From Bacteroidota bacterium (GTDB taxonomy: Bacteria; Bacteroidota; Ignavibacteria; Kryptoniales; JAKASW01), in NCBI GenBank assembly GCA_021811615.1, contig JAJZNW010000055.1, positions 1 through 64,000 of the forward strand: a DNA stretch of 64,000 nucleotides, given 5' to 3'. Position 1 is the stretch's first letter; every line of letters starts with the position of its first letter. The position numbers and the translations under genes were made by a program. Below are positions 18,310 through 27,118 of this stretch, piece by piece. Below the pieces are notes generated by a model. The model had not been told where the DNA came from and searched no databases. It saw nothing but the letters and a program-made list of their open reading frames with translations.

Positions 18310-21300
18310 TTACTTTAGCAACATCATTTTTTTGGCAGACACGAAGTTTCCTGCCCTGAGAATATAGAAGTAAACTCCGCTCGCGAAACGATCCATATTG
18401 AAGCTGAGATCGTAATGTCCGGCATTCTGATGCTCGTTGACGAGCGTCGCCACTTCCTGCCCGAGGACGTTGTAAACCCTAAGCGTCACGAAGGCCGCTT
18501 TCGGGAGGCCGTACTTTATTTCCGTCGACGGGTTGAACGGATTGGGATAGTTCTGATCGAGCGAGAACACCTTGGGAACGTTCGAGGCAGCCGAATTAAC
18601 CGCAGTCAGCGCCACAAGGAGCTTTCCTCCGTTGTTCAAAACTTTACCGTTAGGTCCCAGAGTGAATGGTATTGTGTTATTGAAAATACCAGCCATTAAG
18701 TTAAGATTTCCGTTGATGGTAGTTGCCTGCAAAAGCGTTACGGTATCGGGATTGTCGATCGTTAGATTCTCAACTGCCGACGGCAGATGCAAACCTGTGG
18801 TCTGAGGCACGGTACCGTTGAAGACAAAAGAGGCGCCTGAGCTGAGTGCCACGGTACCAGTGGTAGTAATGTTCCCATCCAGTCCGGTGGTGTCGCCCGA
18901 CATGATAGTTGCGCCGGAATCAGCCGCGAAGATCGCGTCTCCGCCCCATGAGTTTGTGCCCATCACAAGCGTTGCGCCCGTATCGACGACCGCCGGAAGA
19001 CTGCCGCCACCGAACGTCACATTTTGGAAGTTGATGTACTGCATTCCCTTTGTATTGGCGAACACAAACACATCATTGGAGCCGGAAGTCTGTGTAGTCG
19101 AATTAACCAACGAAAGGGTGTCACCATATGCATTCCAGGTAACAACGGGTCCGGATCCTCTTGAGATGCTGAAGTTCGCGTTGCTCACGAGTATGTTTCC
19201 GTAGCTGTTGACGTTTATTACGCCGGAGCTTCCGGAACCGTTAGAGCTGAACTGGCCGGCAGTAAGAATAATATTACCCATTATGTTGATGGTCTTCGGT
19301 GTCGAGCCCGGGGCGGTCAGGTAGATCCGATTGCTGCTCGGATTGTTAATGACGAGATTACCGTATATGGTATTGCCACCCATACTCAGATTTACATTGG
19401 ACTTATATCCGGCGTTAAGGATGAGGTTATAGAAGTTCTGGCTCGAGTTAAACCCGTCGGTGGAGGAGATAAGTCCATCTTTACCGGTGATAAGACACGT
19501 CGAACCTTTCTGCCATGTCGCACTTGGGATTCCAGCAATGCTTCCTCCTTTGGGAGCGCCGTCATATCCAAGCTGGAACGTGCTTCCGCTGTCGAATACG
19601 ACCGTAGCACCGCCAGTCTTGAGGCCAGTCGTATCCTTCAGGAAGCCGTAAACTATCAGGTTACCGCCGACGGAATCCGCGACATCGACAGTTACGGTGT
19701 CCCCTTTATTGATGAAGACATTCACTTCGCCGCTCGGGACAATAGTTGGAGTAGTGGCCCATGCGGTTCCGTTCCACTGCTTCCATGTAGAGATCGAGTT
19801 CCACGCTCCGCTCGCTACGGTGCCGTAGTCACCGATTTGTGCATTAAGATTGACGACGAATTTGCCGACTCCGAAATATCCGAGAGTCTTGATTCCGGTG
19901 CGGCCGAGCGTGTAGGGGGATGTCGTCAGTTGACTTGAGTATGAGCCAGTCCCGGCCTGCACGAATGTCGAACCGCTCAGGTTGTATATCTGTGCAAAGC
20001 TAAGCCTGTTTGCGGCAAAGGTGGTGTTTTCAGCCTTTCCAGTCCAGCCGAAGGTCAAGCCGAGGTTGCCGTCACCCGCGTTTGCTTCCGAGATGTTCCA
20101 TTTCACGTTGACACGGCCTCCTCCGACTGCAGCCGACGAGTCTGCCATCGCCGAGACTGAAAAAGTATCCACAGTGCCGGCGTTAGTCATCCACACGGGA
20201 GAGTAACCTTCCAAAGTGGTGCCGATGGGGAACAGCACTTCCGTCGTACCGACGTTTGGTACCATGAATGAGCTCTTAGCACTGTCCGTAACGGCGAAGC
20301 TCGATGATGAGGCACCGGACACCCCGGTGGCCATCACTGTATTGGTGTCGAGAAGAAGATTCCCGTTCGTAAGTGTAAGAGTATCGAGTACGCTGACCGA
20401 ATTGGATAGCGTAACTCCGGATGCATTGTCTATAGTGAGGTTTCCGACTGAGTCCGGTAGGAGCGATCCGGTTACCTGGGCAGATGTACCGTTGTATACG
20501 ACGCCGCCATATGGACTGAATTTGTTGGCACCGGTGTTTGTAAGGTTGCCATTCAGGCCGGTAGGTTGTGCCGTCATTACAGTAGCGGCACTGTCCAGCG
20601 CAAACGATACCGCACTCCCACCGATGACACTCGTGCCGAGGTTCAATGTAGAGTTAGTGTCTACTTCAAACGTGATACCGCCGGTATAATTCTGGCTTCC
20701 AGTGTTGACAAACGACTGAACACCCTTTTTCGCAAAGACCCACTTCGAAGAATTGTTTGAAGTCTGAAGTGTGGTACTGTTGGCGACGGAGAATGTGTCA
20801 CCGTAGCAATTCCATGCCACCACGCCGCCGCTGCCGCCGCTGGCATAGAGTTTACCCGCCATCAGGTAAATGTTCCCGCTGTCTATTATCGTATAACTCT
20901 GAGTCGAGCCTGATCCGGTCGGAGTAAGCTGGCCGCCGTTGACGATGACATTGCCGAGGATCTTGATGGTGATGGGGTTCCCGCTGTTCGCGCTGTTGTT
21001 CGTCATACGGAATTGAGAGGTCGCGGTCGACAGCACTGTCAGATTCCCGCTAATTGTGTTTCCGCTCCAACCCAGATTGAGTCCCGTGGACTGACCGGGG
21101 CAATTCCATGTGAAATTGTAGAAGTTCTGGTTGGCATTCGAAGGGCCTTTCGAAGTCGCACCCGTTACGAGGCAAGTCGATCCTGTGGCCCACGTCGCTG
21201 TCGGTATCGCTCCCCCATTTTCAGCATGTTGGTACACTCCTCCGTTGCCGAATGTAAGATTCGATCCGCCGGTGAGGATTCCCTGGTTGTAGACTGTATC

Positions 21301-21573
21301 TGTCACTGTGGTCGCCGCGTCGACATAAACCGAATCGGTCGACTGGATAATGATCTTCGGCGTGCTGCTCGTCGGGGGCGCCGTAGCTGTTGCCCAGCCC
21401 GAAGAGCCGTATACCTGCCAGGTACTCGCGTTGCTCCAGTTCCAGGGCCCGGTCGCCACCGGCGAGTTGGACCGATACTCACCGATCGTTTGCCCGAAGA
21501 CAACACCCGCGCCGGCTGACAGGACAAAGACCGTTAGAGCGAGCATCCTGAAGGCAGTTTTCGCTTTTTTCAT
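18310..21573 (-). CDS. T9SS-exported surface protein with two tandem solenoid modules
   Basis: Exported protein of 1087 residues without a recognised catalytic family. A signal peptide (about 1-27, ending GVVFGQ) precedes module A (about 29-405, starting IGEYRSNSPV...WNWSNASTW) and module B (about 580-1000, starting IGDYGTVASGAWNSISTW). The two align block for block: GSTCLVTG/GSTCLITG, QNFYNF/QNFYNL, GNTISGNLTV/GNTIYGNLVI, and a closing LTIDN block. Between them (about 440-575) lies a segment shared with the PL9 protein: LFPIGT, GYSPVWM, SAMADSS, RVNVKWNIS, FAANRLSF. The end (about 1003-1087, FSLDQNYPNPFNPSTEI) is a T9SS domain. It is the first of the two stand-alone solenoid genes in the transcript, has AAGGAGG upstream of the ATG, and follows the esterase by 36 bp. 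Function unknown; surface adhesion or glycan binding is plausible. Confidence 0.72.
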   Translation of the reverse strand: MKKAKTAFRMLALTVFVLSAGAGVVFGQTIGEYRSNSPVATGPWNWSNASTWQVYGSSGWATATAPPTSSTPKIIIQSTDSVYVDAATTVTDTVYNQGILTGGSNLTFGNGGVYQHAENGGAIPTATWATGSTCLVTGATSKGPSNANQNFYNFTWNCPGQSTGLNLGWSGNTISGNLTVLSTATSQFRMTNNSANSGNPITIKILGNVIVNGGQLTPTGSGSTQSYTIIDSGNIYLMAGKLYASGGSGGVVAWNCYGDTFSVANSTTLQTSNNSSKWVFAKKGVQSFVNTGSQNYTGGITFEVDTNSTLNLGTSVIGGSAVSFALDSAATVMTAQPTGLNGNLTNTGANKFSPYGGVVYNGTSAQVTGSLLPDSVGNLTIDNASGVTLSNSVSVLDTLTLTNGNLLLDTNTVMATGVSGASSSSFAVTDSAKSSFMVPNVGTTEVLFPIGTTLEGYSPVWMTNAGTVDTFSVSAMADSSAAVGGGRVNVKWNISEANAGDGNLGLTFGWTGKAENTTFAANRLSFAQIYNLSGSTFVQAGTGSYSSQLTTSPYTLGRTGIKTLGYFGVGKFVVNLNAQIGDYGTVASGAWNSISTWKQWNGTAWATTPTIVPSGEVNVFINKGDTVTVDVADSVGGNLIVYGFLKDTTGLKTGGATVVFDSGSTFQLGYDGAPKGGSIAGIPSATWQKGSTCLITGKDGLISSTDGFNSSQNFYNLILNAGYKSNVNLSMGGNTIYGNLVINNPSSNRIYLTAPGSTPKTINIMGNIILTAGQFSSNGSGSSGVINVNSYGNILVSNANFSISRGSGPVVTWNAYGDTLSLVNSTTQTSGSNDVFVFANTKGMQYINFQNVTFGGGSLPAVVDTGATLVMGTNSWGGDAIFAADSGATIMSGDTTGLDGNITTTGTVALSSGASFVFNGTVPQTTGLHLPSAVENLTIDNPDTVTLLQATTINGNLNLMAGIFNNTIPFTLGPNGKVLNNGGKLLVALTAVNSAASNVPKVFSLDQNYPNPFNPSTEIKYGLPKAAFVTLRVYNVLGQEVATLVNEHQNAGHYDLSFNMDRFASGVYFYILRAGNFVSAKKMMLLK

Positions 21574-21609
21574 GATTCCTCCTTGATGGTTTTATGTAAC
21601 ATGTTCCGG

Positions 21610-22665
21610 TCAACGATGTTCGGTCGGCCGGATTTGCCGAACTTGTACCGATTCATCAGACTTCTTCTTGAACACCTTATCAAGAAACTTCACTGTATAT
21701 GACAAAGTCTTATCGAACCATGGATGGAAAAGCCAGAACGTATGCGGAGTACCAGGGAGTGTCCGCACCTCGTAGAAAATCCCAAGATGCTTCAACTTCC
21801 CTATCATTTCGTCCCGGCCCGCATGGTAATGCTTCATCGAACTGTTGATGAAAATTATGGGAGGCGTCGATCTGCCGACGTAAGTTATCGGCGATGCCTC
21901 TCTCCACACCTGGGGTAACTCTTTGTACGAACCGCCGAACCAGCGGTGCGCGGCTGAAGGTTTCTTCGGGTTGTTATCGTACCTGGTCGAGTTGATGTTC
22001 ATGAAATCGAGAAGCCCGTCGACATCGACCACGGCCTGAACTCGCGTCGAGTGCCCAAGATACGCACCACGACCTTCGAACTCTTTCATATCGCCCGTAG
22101 TCCCAAGGAATGCGGCAAGCTCTCCGCCGGCAGAGCATCCGTAAACCGCGATACGTGAGGTGTCGATCCCGTACTCGGCGCCCTTCGCACGCATCCAGCG
22201 AATCGCCGCCTTCAAATCATATACTCCGGCCGGAAACAACGCCTCAGGTTGAAGCCTGTATTGGACGGTGACCGTCACATAACCGTATTTCGCAAGCTGT
22301 TCCGCCATCGGCACGAGCATGGAACGTTCCCCGGATATCCATCCGCCGCCGTGGATTATCAGTACGCCCGGATACACGGCATGCCCTTCGCGCACAGGCA
22401 TGAAGACATCGAGATACATCTTTCTTGTACCGTAGATCGTGTACACGATGTTCTTCTTCTCTACGACTCCCGGCGGCAAATCCGGTGTAGCAAGTTTCAC
22501 ACTCTTGAACTTCTTGTAAATTTTGACCGCGGCGCTGTACGATGTGTACGAAGTATCTCTTGGAAATCCGTCGGAAGCAGCGGTCTCCTGCGCGCATGCC
22601 ACACCGGCGAACAGCATTATCAGAAATGCCGCTTCTTTCAGCTTCGATGTCGGTTGAATTCTCAT
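21610..22665 (-). CDS. Exported alpha/beta-hydrolase carbohydrate esterase
   Basis: Serine esterase of 351 residues with a signal peptide (cleavage near VACA-QE, about residue 24). The oxyanion-hole motif HGGGW (H105-W109) and the nucleophile elbow GCSAGG (Ser178) place it in the hormone-sensitive-lipase/BD-FAE group of alpha/beta hydrolases; the catalytic His probably lies in the PGTPHTFW segment near the end. Such proteins in polysaccharide loci remove acetyl or feruloyl groups from hemicellulose or pectin. Lying 9 bp downstream of a pectinesterase-like gene and next to pectinases, a pectin or rhamnogalacturonan deacetylase is the most reasonable guess. Substrate is inferred from context only. 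Confidence 0.8.
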   Translation of the reverse strand: MRIQPTSKLKEAAFLIMLFAGVACAQETAASDGFPRDTSYTSYSAAVKIYKKFKSVKLATPDLPPGVVEKKNIVYTIYGTRKMYLDVFMPVREGHAVYPGVLIIHGGGWISGERSMLVPMAEQLAKYGYVTVTVQYRLQPEALFPAGVYDLKAAIRWMRAKGAEYGIDTSRIAVYGCSAGGELAAFLGTTGDMKEFEGRGAYLGHSTRVQAVVDVDGLLDFMNINSTRYDNNPKKPSAAHRWFGGSYKELPQVWREASPITYVGRSTPPIIFINSSMKHYHAGRDEMIGKLKHLGIFYEVRTLPGTPHTFWLFHPWFDKTLSYTVKFLDKVFKKKSDESVQVRQIRPTEHR

Positions 22666-22674
22666 CGCAAGTTT

Positions 22675-24033
22675 CTATATGTGTATGTTTAGATTCACAT
22701 TTAATTGGTGGACTGTTGCAGTAGTCCCGAGAAGTTGTCCGCCGCCTTTCAGGACGAGGCCCTTAAGATCTGAAGCGGCAATGCTGCCGCTCCTGGAGAC
22801 GAAACGCAGCGTATCCGAACCTGCGCCGGACGCGTATTGAAGTGTCTTCCCATCCGTTGAGACGAGCACCGGAGTACCGATGACCGTGATCGGCCCTTTG
22901 AAGAAGAAGAGAACGTAATCGCCGTGGACCTCGTATCTGGTTATTCGAGGGCCTCGGGTAGATTCGGGATTCCACTTCTTGTCGTACGTCCATTCGGGTG
23001 TAATCGTCGAAGGAGAAGGCGAGCCGGCCGCGCTTGAAAGATTATCGGCAAACCACGGGTAATTCCCCCCGATCCTGCGGCAATCATAATAATAATCCCG
23101 CTCTCCCCAGTTGAACGGCCTGTCCTTTGTTGAGTCTCTGTAAGTAACCCGGTAAACCGGAGTATCGGCCATGTCGCTCGAGAATGTGCAGCCGAGAAGA
23201 TAGAACTGCGCTTCGTAATGATGCCTGCCCAGACAGAACCCCTTCACGCCGTTGAAGGTAGAATTCACGATTACAAATTTCTGATTGATGTCGTACCCCC
23301 CCGCGTGCCATATCGCAGTCGAGCCTTTCTTGAGCTCGTAGAATTTAGAATTCCTGATGAAGCACCATCCTCTCGGACACACGCAATCGACGGCTCCTTC
23401 AAAGGTGCAGTTCGAAAAGTAATACATACCTGTCTTGTAGTCCCACGGCGAAACCGTGTCTCCCCCCTTGCTGAGGAGGTTGCAGTTTACGAAGACAGTC
23501 CTTGTACCACGATCATATATTGCGAATGCGTGCGGTCCTACCTCTGGCTGCGTATTCCTCACCGTCAGATTTTCGAGGATGATATCATCCGCGTGTATGT
23601 TCACGACCGCCGGACCGATCGTGTCTTCGTGGGCAATCCAGTCAGTCCTCAGCTGGTTATATTCGATGATGGTACTGTCCCGGCTCTCACCGCGCAGAGT
23701 CACGTAGTCCTGAGATATCCTGATCTTCTCGTCGTAAACTCCGTTCTTTATGTAGATAACCACGCGCTGGTAATTGAACATCGGAAGTGAATTTATCGCC
23801 CCTGTAATGGTCGTGAAGTCACCGCTGCCATCCTTTGCGACAACGATGTAATGGGAATCGAATGGGAACGCCGTTCCGGTCGCAACCAAAAGGAGAAGGA
23901 TGAGAACAAAACCTGTGGCGGAATTCGCGCTGCGACCGAATGACCGCAGGCGTCTTGACGCCGACCGGATTCGGCGTTCCCATAAATTACCAAACACCAG
24001 ACTCATCGCAGACCCCGCGTCATGCCGCTGCAT
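22675..24033 (-). CDS. CE8-like pectinesterase with altered active-site glutamines
   Basis: Exported beta-helix protein of 452 residues in the pectin methylesterase family (start VVAKDGSGDFTTITGAINSLP, about 64-84, preceded by a signal segment LLLLVATGTAF). Pectinesterases release methanol from methylated galacturonate using two aspartates. Here the QDTLY motif is GDTVS (G191-D192) and the GTVDFIFG motif is GAVDCV (D216), so both aspartates are kept. The glutamine before the first aspartate is Gly191, and the QAVAL glutamine aligns with His168. The late LGRPW motif is not evident. Activity on another ester, or a changed mechanism, is possible. It is the first clear gene after the promoter-operator at 24578-24650, with an unusually long leader. 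Met10 is an alternative start. Confidence 0.78.
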   Translation of the reverse strand: MQRHDAGSAMSLVFGNLWERRIRSASRRLRSFGRSANSATGFVLILLLLVATGTAFPFDSHYIVVAKDGSGDFTTITGAINSLPMFNYQRVVIYIKNGVYDEKIRISQDYVTLRGESRDSTIIEYNQLRTDWIAHEDTIGPAVVNIHADDIILENLTVRNTQPEVGPHAFAIYDRGTRTVFVNCNLLSKGGDTVSPWDYKTGMYYFSNCTFEGAVDCVCPRGWCFIRNSKFYELKKGSTAIWHAGGYDINQKFVIVNSTFNGVKGFCLGRHHYEAQFYLLGCTFSSDMADTPVYRVTYRDSTKDRPFNWGERDYYYDCRRIGGNYPWFADNLSSAAGSPSPSTITPEWTYDKKWNPESTRGPRITRYEVHGDYVLFFFKGPITVIGTPVLVSTDGKTLQYASGAGSDTLRFVSRSGSIAASDLKGLVLKGGGQLLGTTATVHQLNVNLNIHI

Positions 24034-24577
24034 ATCACGTCAGAGCCGAGATACGCGGACGGAAGAGATGAACCGATGGAGTTAGTCGGCAGGCCGGCGA
24101 GGCGATCGGTTTTGATGCGGGACACGACGGGCATCAGATCGTCTCCTGAATAGCGGTCTCGCCCGAAGCTGGATAGAGGAATAAACCGTGGGCCTCCGGG
24201 AGTACCGTAAGAGCTACCCCGCGGAGACCGCGCCGTGCAATCGAGGGAGAATGCAAAGACCGGGATTGAAGATTGTCATTCGAAAGGGCCTGCCCTGGAC
24301 CGATCGATTTTCCGATTCCATTAGAAACAGTAACAAGAAATCTCAACTCAGATGCTCGCCTCCTGCTTGGGTGACGGTTCGAGAAAAGGAGCGCACAAAA
24401 GCGACAGAAACTACCGTATCGCGACTTTGATGATCAAATGGCTCCGACGAGGTTGTAATTTGAGCAAGATGGCACCCGAGGTACATTGGGAACTCATTTC
24501 AGGGTAAAATTGACCAAAAGGAAGCGGCGCAGGACCCTTTGAAATTCACTCAAATCACATTCAAATTTTCAAATTAT
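24034..24577 (-). other. Long 5' leader of the pectinesterase transcript
   Basis: About 540 bp without a convincing gene between the operator cluster and the pectinesterase start. If the promoter at 24622-24650 drives the operon, this is transcribed leader. It contains an 8-bp perfect inverted repeat GCGGTCTC/GAGACCGC (24153-24160 and 24224-24231) enclosing smaller GC-rich hairpins. It also holds a 70-codon frame with a TTG start (24346 to 24134) that has GGAGG at 12 bp spacing but no recognisable domain. I cannot tell whether the leader is regulatory RNA, a decayed gene or a small coding gene. Confidence 0.4.
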
Positions 24578-24613
24578 CGATCACTTGAACGATAACTTAA
24601 CCGATAACTTAAT
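24578..24613 (-). promoter_or_regulatory. Triple 12-bp operator repeat, pectinesterase promoter
   Basis: Three adjacent 12-mers read on the plus strand: CGATCACTTGAA (24578-24589), CGATAACTTAAC (24590-24601) and CGATAACTTAAT (24602-24613). They begin 9 bp downstream of the -10 box, at about +2 to +37 of the expected transcript, a classic repressor position. The same arrangement recurs at 42192-42227, and a related pair precedes the LacI-family gene. The junction TTAACCGATAA resembles a CG-centred LacI-family operator half-and-half. Confidence 0.7.
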
Positions 24614-24621
24614 GACGCCTA

Positions 24622-24650
24622 AGTTTACATCCACCGCATGTAAATGTCAA
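24622..24650 (-). promoter_or_regulatory. Sigma-A type promoter of the pectinesterase operon
   Basis: On the minus strand TTGACA (24645-24650) and TAAACT (24622-24627) are separated by exactly 17 bp. This places transcription start near 24615, pointing at the pectinase genes below. It lies just after the SGNH esterase stop, so the downstream genes can be transcribed independently of the upstream eda-kdgK cluster. Confidence 0.7.
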
Positions 24651-24681
24651 GCACTTTCTTTGCAGTATCTGGCCGACTTCC

Positions 24682-25338
24682 CTACTTCGCCGGTCTGTTC
24701 AGCCCCCTCCAAATGGCATCCGCTATTTGCTGTTGACCTGCTTCATTCGGATGAAGCCCGTCCACATAGTTTGCCGGGGAAACAACTCTAAGCAAAGAGA
24801 TAAACCCTACCGACTCTTCTTTGGCAAGTCGCCTGTACCCCCTGTCGAGAGCAATGAGGCACCTCTCAGTATTCGCGTTGTACTTCTTCCGGAAGTTCAG
24901 AGGAGACATCGACTTGACGCTGATTTCGCTCGGAGAAAGTATGACTATCTTCGCTCCATGGTCCAAATCCCGGATCTTACCTATCATCCATTTCATATTC
25001 CTGATGCAATCCGCGACCATGCTGTCGTTGCCGTCCTTAAGATCATTCACACCGAGAAAAATCAAAAACATGTCGGCAGTCTTGTATCTTCTTATGACCG
25101 GAAGTATCTCCTCCCTGTCGGCGGTCTTCCTGCCATTCCTTCCCTCATTCACGAAGTTGGCTCCCTCGTGTTCCTTGGACAGAAGGTAGACCCAGCTGTG
25201 CCCGTTGACTTTGGCTCCGTGCGTGATCGAATCGCCGAAACACACAATGGTTCCTGTTATCTTGTTTCCCATGACAAATGCAAAGATTCCCATTATCCCT
25301 ACCAGAACTAACGCAACGCTCAACTTATCCATCATCAC
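24682..25338 (-). CDS. SGNH/GDSL hydrolase, probable pectin deacetylase
   Basis: Esterase of 218 residues with one N-terminal hydrophobic segment (about 5-24) serving as signal or anchor. The SGNH blocks are clear: GDSIT (nucleophile Ser37), GRNG near 66-69, GVND (N98) and DGLHPN (D193, H196). Enzymes of this fold include rhamnogalacturonan acetylesterases and other carbohydrate deacetylases. It sits 105 bp downstream of a GH43 enzyme and just before the operator-controlled pectinesterase promoter, so acetylated pectin is the likely substrate. Lipid or peptidoglycan substrates cannot be excluded from the sequence alone. Confidence 0.82.
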   Translation of the reverse strand: MMMDKLSVALVLVGIMGIFAFVMGNKITGTIVCFGDSITHGAKVNGHSWVYLLSKEHEGANFVNEGRNGRKTADREEILPVIRRYKTADMFLIFLGVNDLKDGNDSMVADCIRNMKWMIGKIRDLDHGAKIVILSPSEISVKSMSPLNFRKKYNANTERCLIALDRGYRRLAKEESVGFISLLRVVSPANYVDGLHPNEAGQQQIADAIWRGLNRPAK

Positions 25339-25443
25339 TCCTCAGCGGTTTATGGTCTTAATGTGTTGGACGGCACGACATCACCGATAGAGTCTTGCCG
25401 CGATCCTCTTCCGTCTCAAACCGGAAGGGCTGTTCGTGGAGCT

Positions 25444-27069
25444 TCACCGTACCCTGAACCAGTTGAAGTCCGCATAACCGGAGTCGTCCGACTTCTGCCT
25501 TCCGGTGCAGAATATTCCAAGCTTGGCACCAATCCAGCGGCCGGGCTTCGCGGTAAACGTCGCAGGCACCTCGGTGTAGTACCGGCCGTCAAAACTGTAT
25601 CCGAACCGGCAAACCGCGCCGCTGGAAACCGATACTCGTAGATAGACCAACGAGTCTGGCGCCACACCAAGTCGAGTCAGCGTCTCCGGATTGCCCCGGT
25701 CCGCGTGTTCGCAGACCGCATAAACTAGGTAAAGACCGTTCTCTTCCTTCTCAAGTGAGAGACTCGCATAACTCGAGCCGAGCACGATCAGCCCGGCCCT
25801 GTCGCCGAACGACAAAGGATCGAACGATAACTTCGTCGTCGCAGTAAATACCTCGGCAGGGAATTTCTGCGAAAGGATGTTGGGAACAGTCCAAAAATTC
25901 GTTGAGCTGTCCGGGATAGCGTAGAGACGGAGAAAGCCGAGCTTCCCCGCGGGGAATGCCCAGGTAGGTTGGGGATTGGCCTGCCATTGCCACTGCAACC
26001 CGATGCTCTCTCCATTGAACCCGTCAGAAGTCTGCGGAACTTCAACTGGAATTTCCTTCCCCACATAGGGCTTCCGATAAGTGAGAACCGGTTCACCTAT
26101 CGCGTGACCCGGCCGGCGCTTCCCTATTTCCGGCCACCCGTCGTTCCATCTCATCGGCTCAAGATAATCCACTCGTCCGTACGCCCCCCTGTCTTGAAAA
26201 TGTATGAACCACGACTGTCCGCCGGGAGTCTCGATCCAGGCTCCCTGGTGAGGGCCATTGACGGAAGTGTTACCCTGGTGAAGCACAACTCTTCGTTCGT
26301 AAGGGCCATAGACATTATTTGACCTAAGGACTACCTGCCAGCCGTTCCTCACTCCGCCCGCCGGCGCGAAAATATAGTAGTACCCTTTTCGCTTGTAAAG
26401 TTTCGGTCCCTCTATAGTCGGATCGATACCGTGACCGTCATAGACTATCGCGCCGTCATCGATTACTCTCGTCCCCATGCTGTTCATACGGTCGACCACC
26501 AATACACTTTTGATACCCGCACGGCTCCCGGCAAACGCGTGTATGAGATACGCCTTTCCGTCGGAGTCCCAGAACGGGCATGGATCCTCGAGTCCCTTTC
26601 CGGCCATCACAAGAAGCGGCTTCGACCATGGTCCGCGTGGGTTCGCCGCCGTCACCAAATAAATTCCATAGTCGGGATCAGGATAATAAACGCAGAACTT
26701 GCCGTCGTGAAAACGAATGGCGGGAGCCCAAACGCCGTCGCCCGGATGCACGGAATCGTAATGGCGGTATGGCGGCAGCCTCTTCAAGGCGTGTCCGATG
26801 ATCTTCCAATTGACGAGGTCTTTCGATTCGAGTATCGGAAGGCCCGGAACCTGAGTGAAGCTTGATGCGACCAGGTAGTAAGTGTTCCCCTTCCTGCATA
26901 CATCCGGATCGGAGTAATCGGCAAAGATAACCGGGTTGCGATATTGACCATTTCCGACATCGGGAATCCATGGCCCTCTTTCCGTAGTGGGCAAGCCCTG
27001 GGAAAGAGCCCGGCTGACAACGATCAGCGAGACTGCCAGAAGAAGAAGCGTGCGCCTTGAAGGGACCAT
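25444..27069 (-). CDS. Exported GH43 glycosidase with C-terminal beta-sandwich
   Basis: Exported enzyme of 541 residues (signal segment about 1-23, ending SRALSQ). The five-bladed propeller of GH43 occupies about 40-330 with the expected acidic triad: D54 in YSDPD, D162 in LEDPCPFWD and E220 in TIEGPKL. A C-terminal lectin-like beta-sandwich (about 355-541, ending GYADFNWFRVR) is typical of beta-xylosidase/arabinofuranosidase-type GH43 members. The likely target is arabinose, xylose or galactose side chains of pectin; the subfamily cannot be assigned by eye. It lies 49 bp downstream of kdgK and is likely co-transcribed with eda and kdgK. Confidence 0.88.
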   Translation of the reverse strand: MVPSRRTLLLLAVSLIVVSRALSQGLPTTERGPWIPDVGNGQYRNPVIFADYSDPDVCRKGNTYYLVASSFTQVPGLPILESKDLVNWKIIGHALKRLPPYRHYDSVHPGDGVWAPAIRFHDGKFCVYYPDPDYGIYLVTAANPRGPWSKPLLVMAGKGLEDPCPFWDSDGKAYLIHAFAGSRAGIKSVLVVDRMNSMGTRVIDDGAIVYDGHGIDPTIEGPKLYKRKGYYYIFAPAGGVRNGWQVVLRSNNVYGPYERRVVLHQGNTSVNGPHQGAWIETPGGQSWFIHFQDRGAYGRVDYLEPMRWNDGWPEIGKRRPGHAIGEPVLTYRKPYVGKEIPVEVPQTSDGFNGESIGLQWQWQANPQPTWAFPAGKLGFLRLYAIPDSSTNFWTVPNILSQKFPAEVFTATTKLSFDPLSFGDRAGLIVLGSSYASLSLEKEENGLYLVYAVCEHADRGNPETLTRLGVAPDSLVYLRVSVSSGAVCRFGYSFDGRYYTEVPATFTAKPGRWIGAKLGIFCTGRQKSDDSGYADFNWFRVR

Positions 27070-27118
27070 GCCTGAAGTGTTTTGTTTTTTGGAGACTGGA
27101 AGTTGAAAAGTTGAGATG

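Noticed and set aside
24134-24346. 70-codon minus-strand frame with TTG start
   Set aside because: GGAGG is 12 bp away and no family is recognised; kept only as a remark on the leader.
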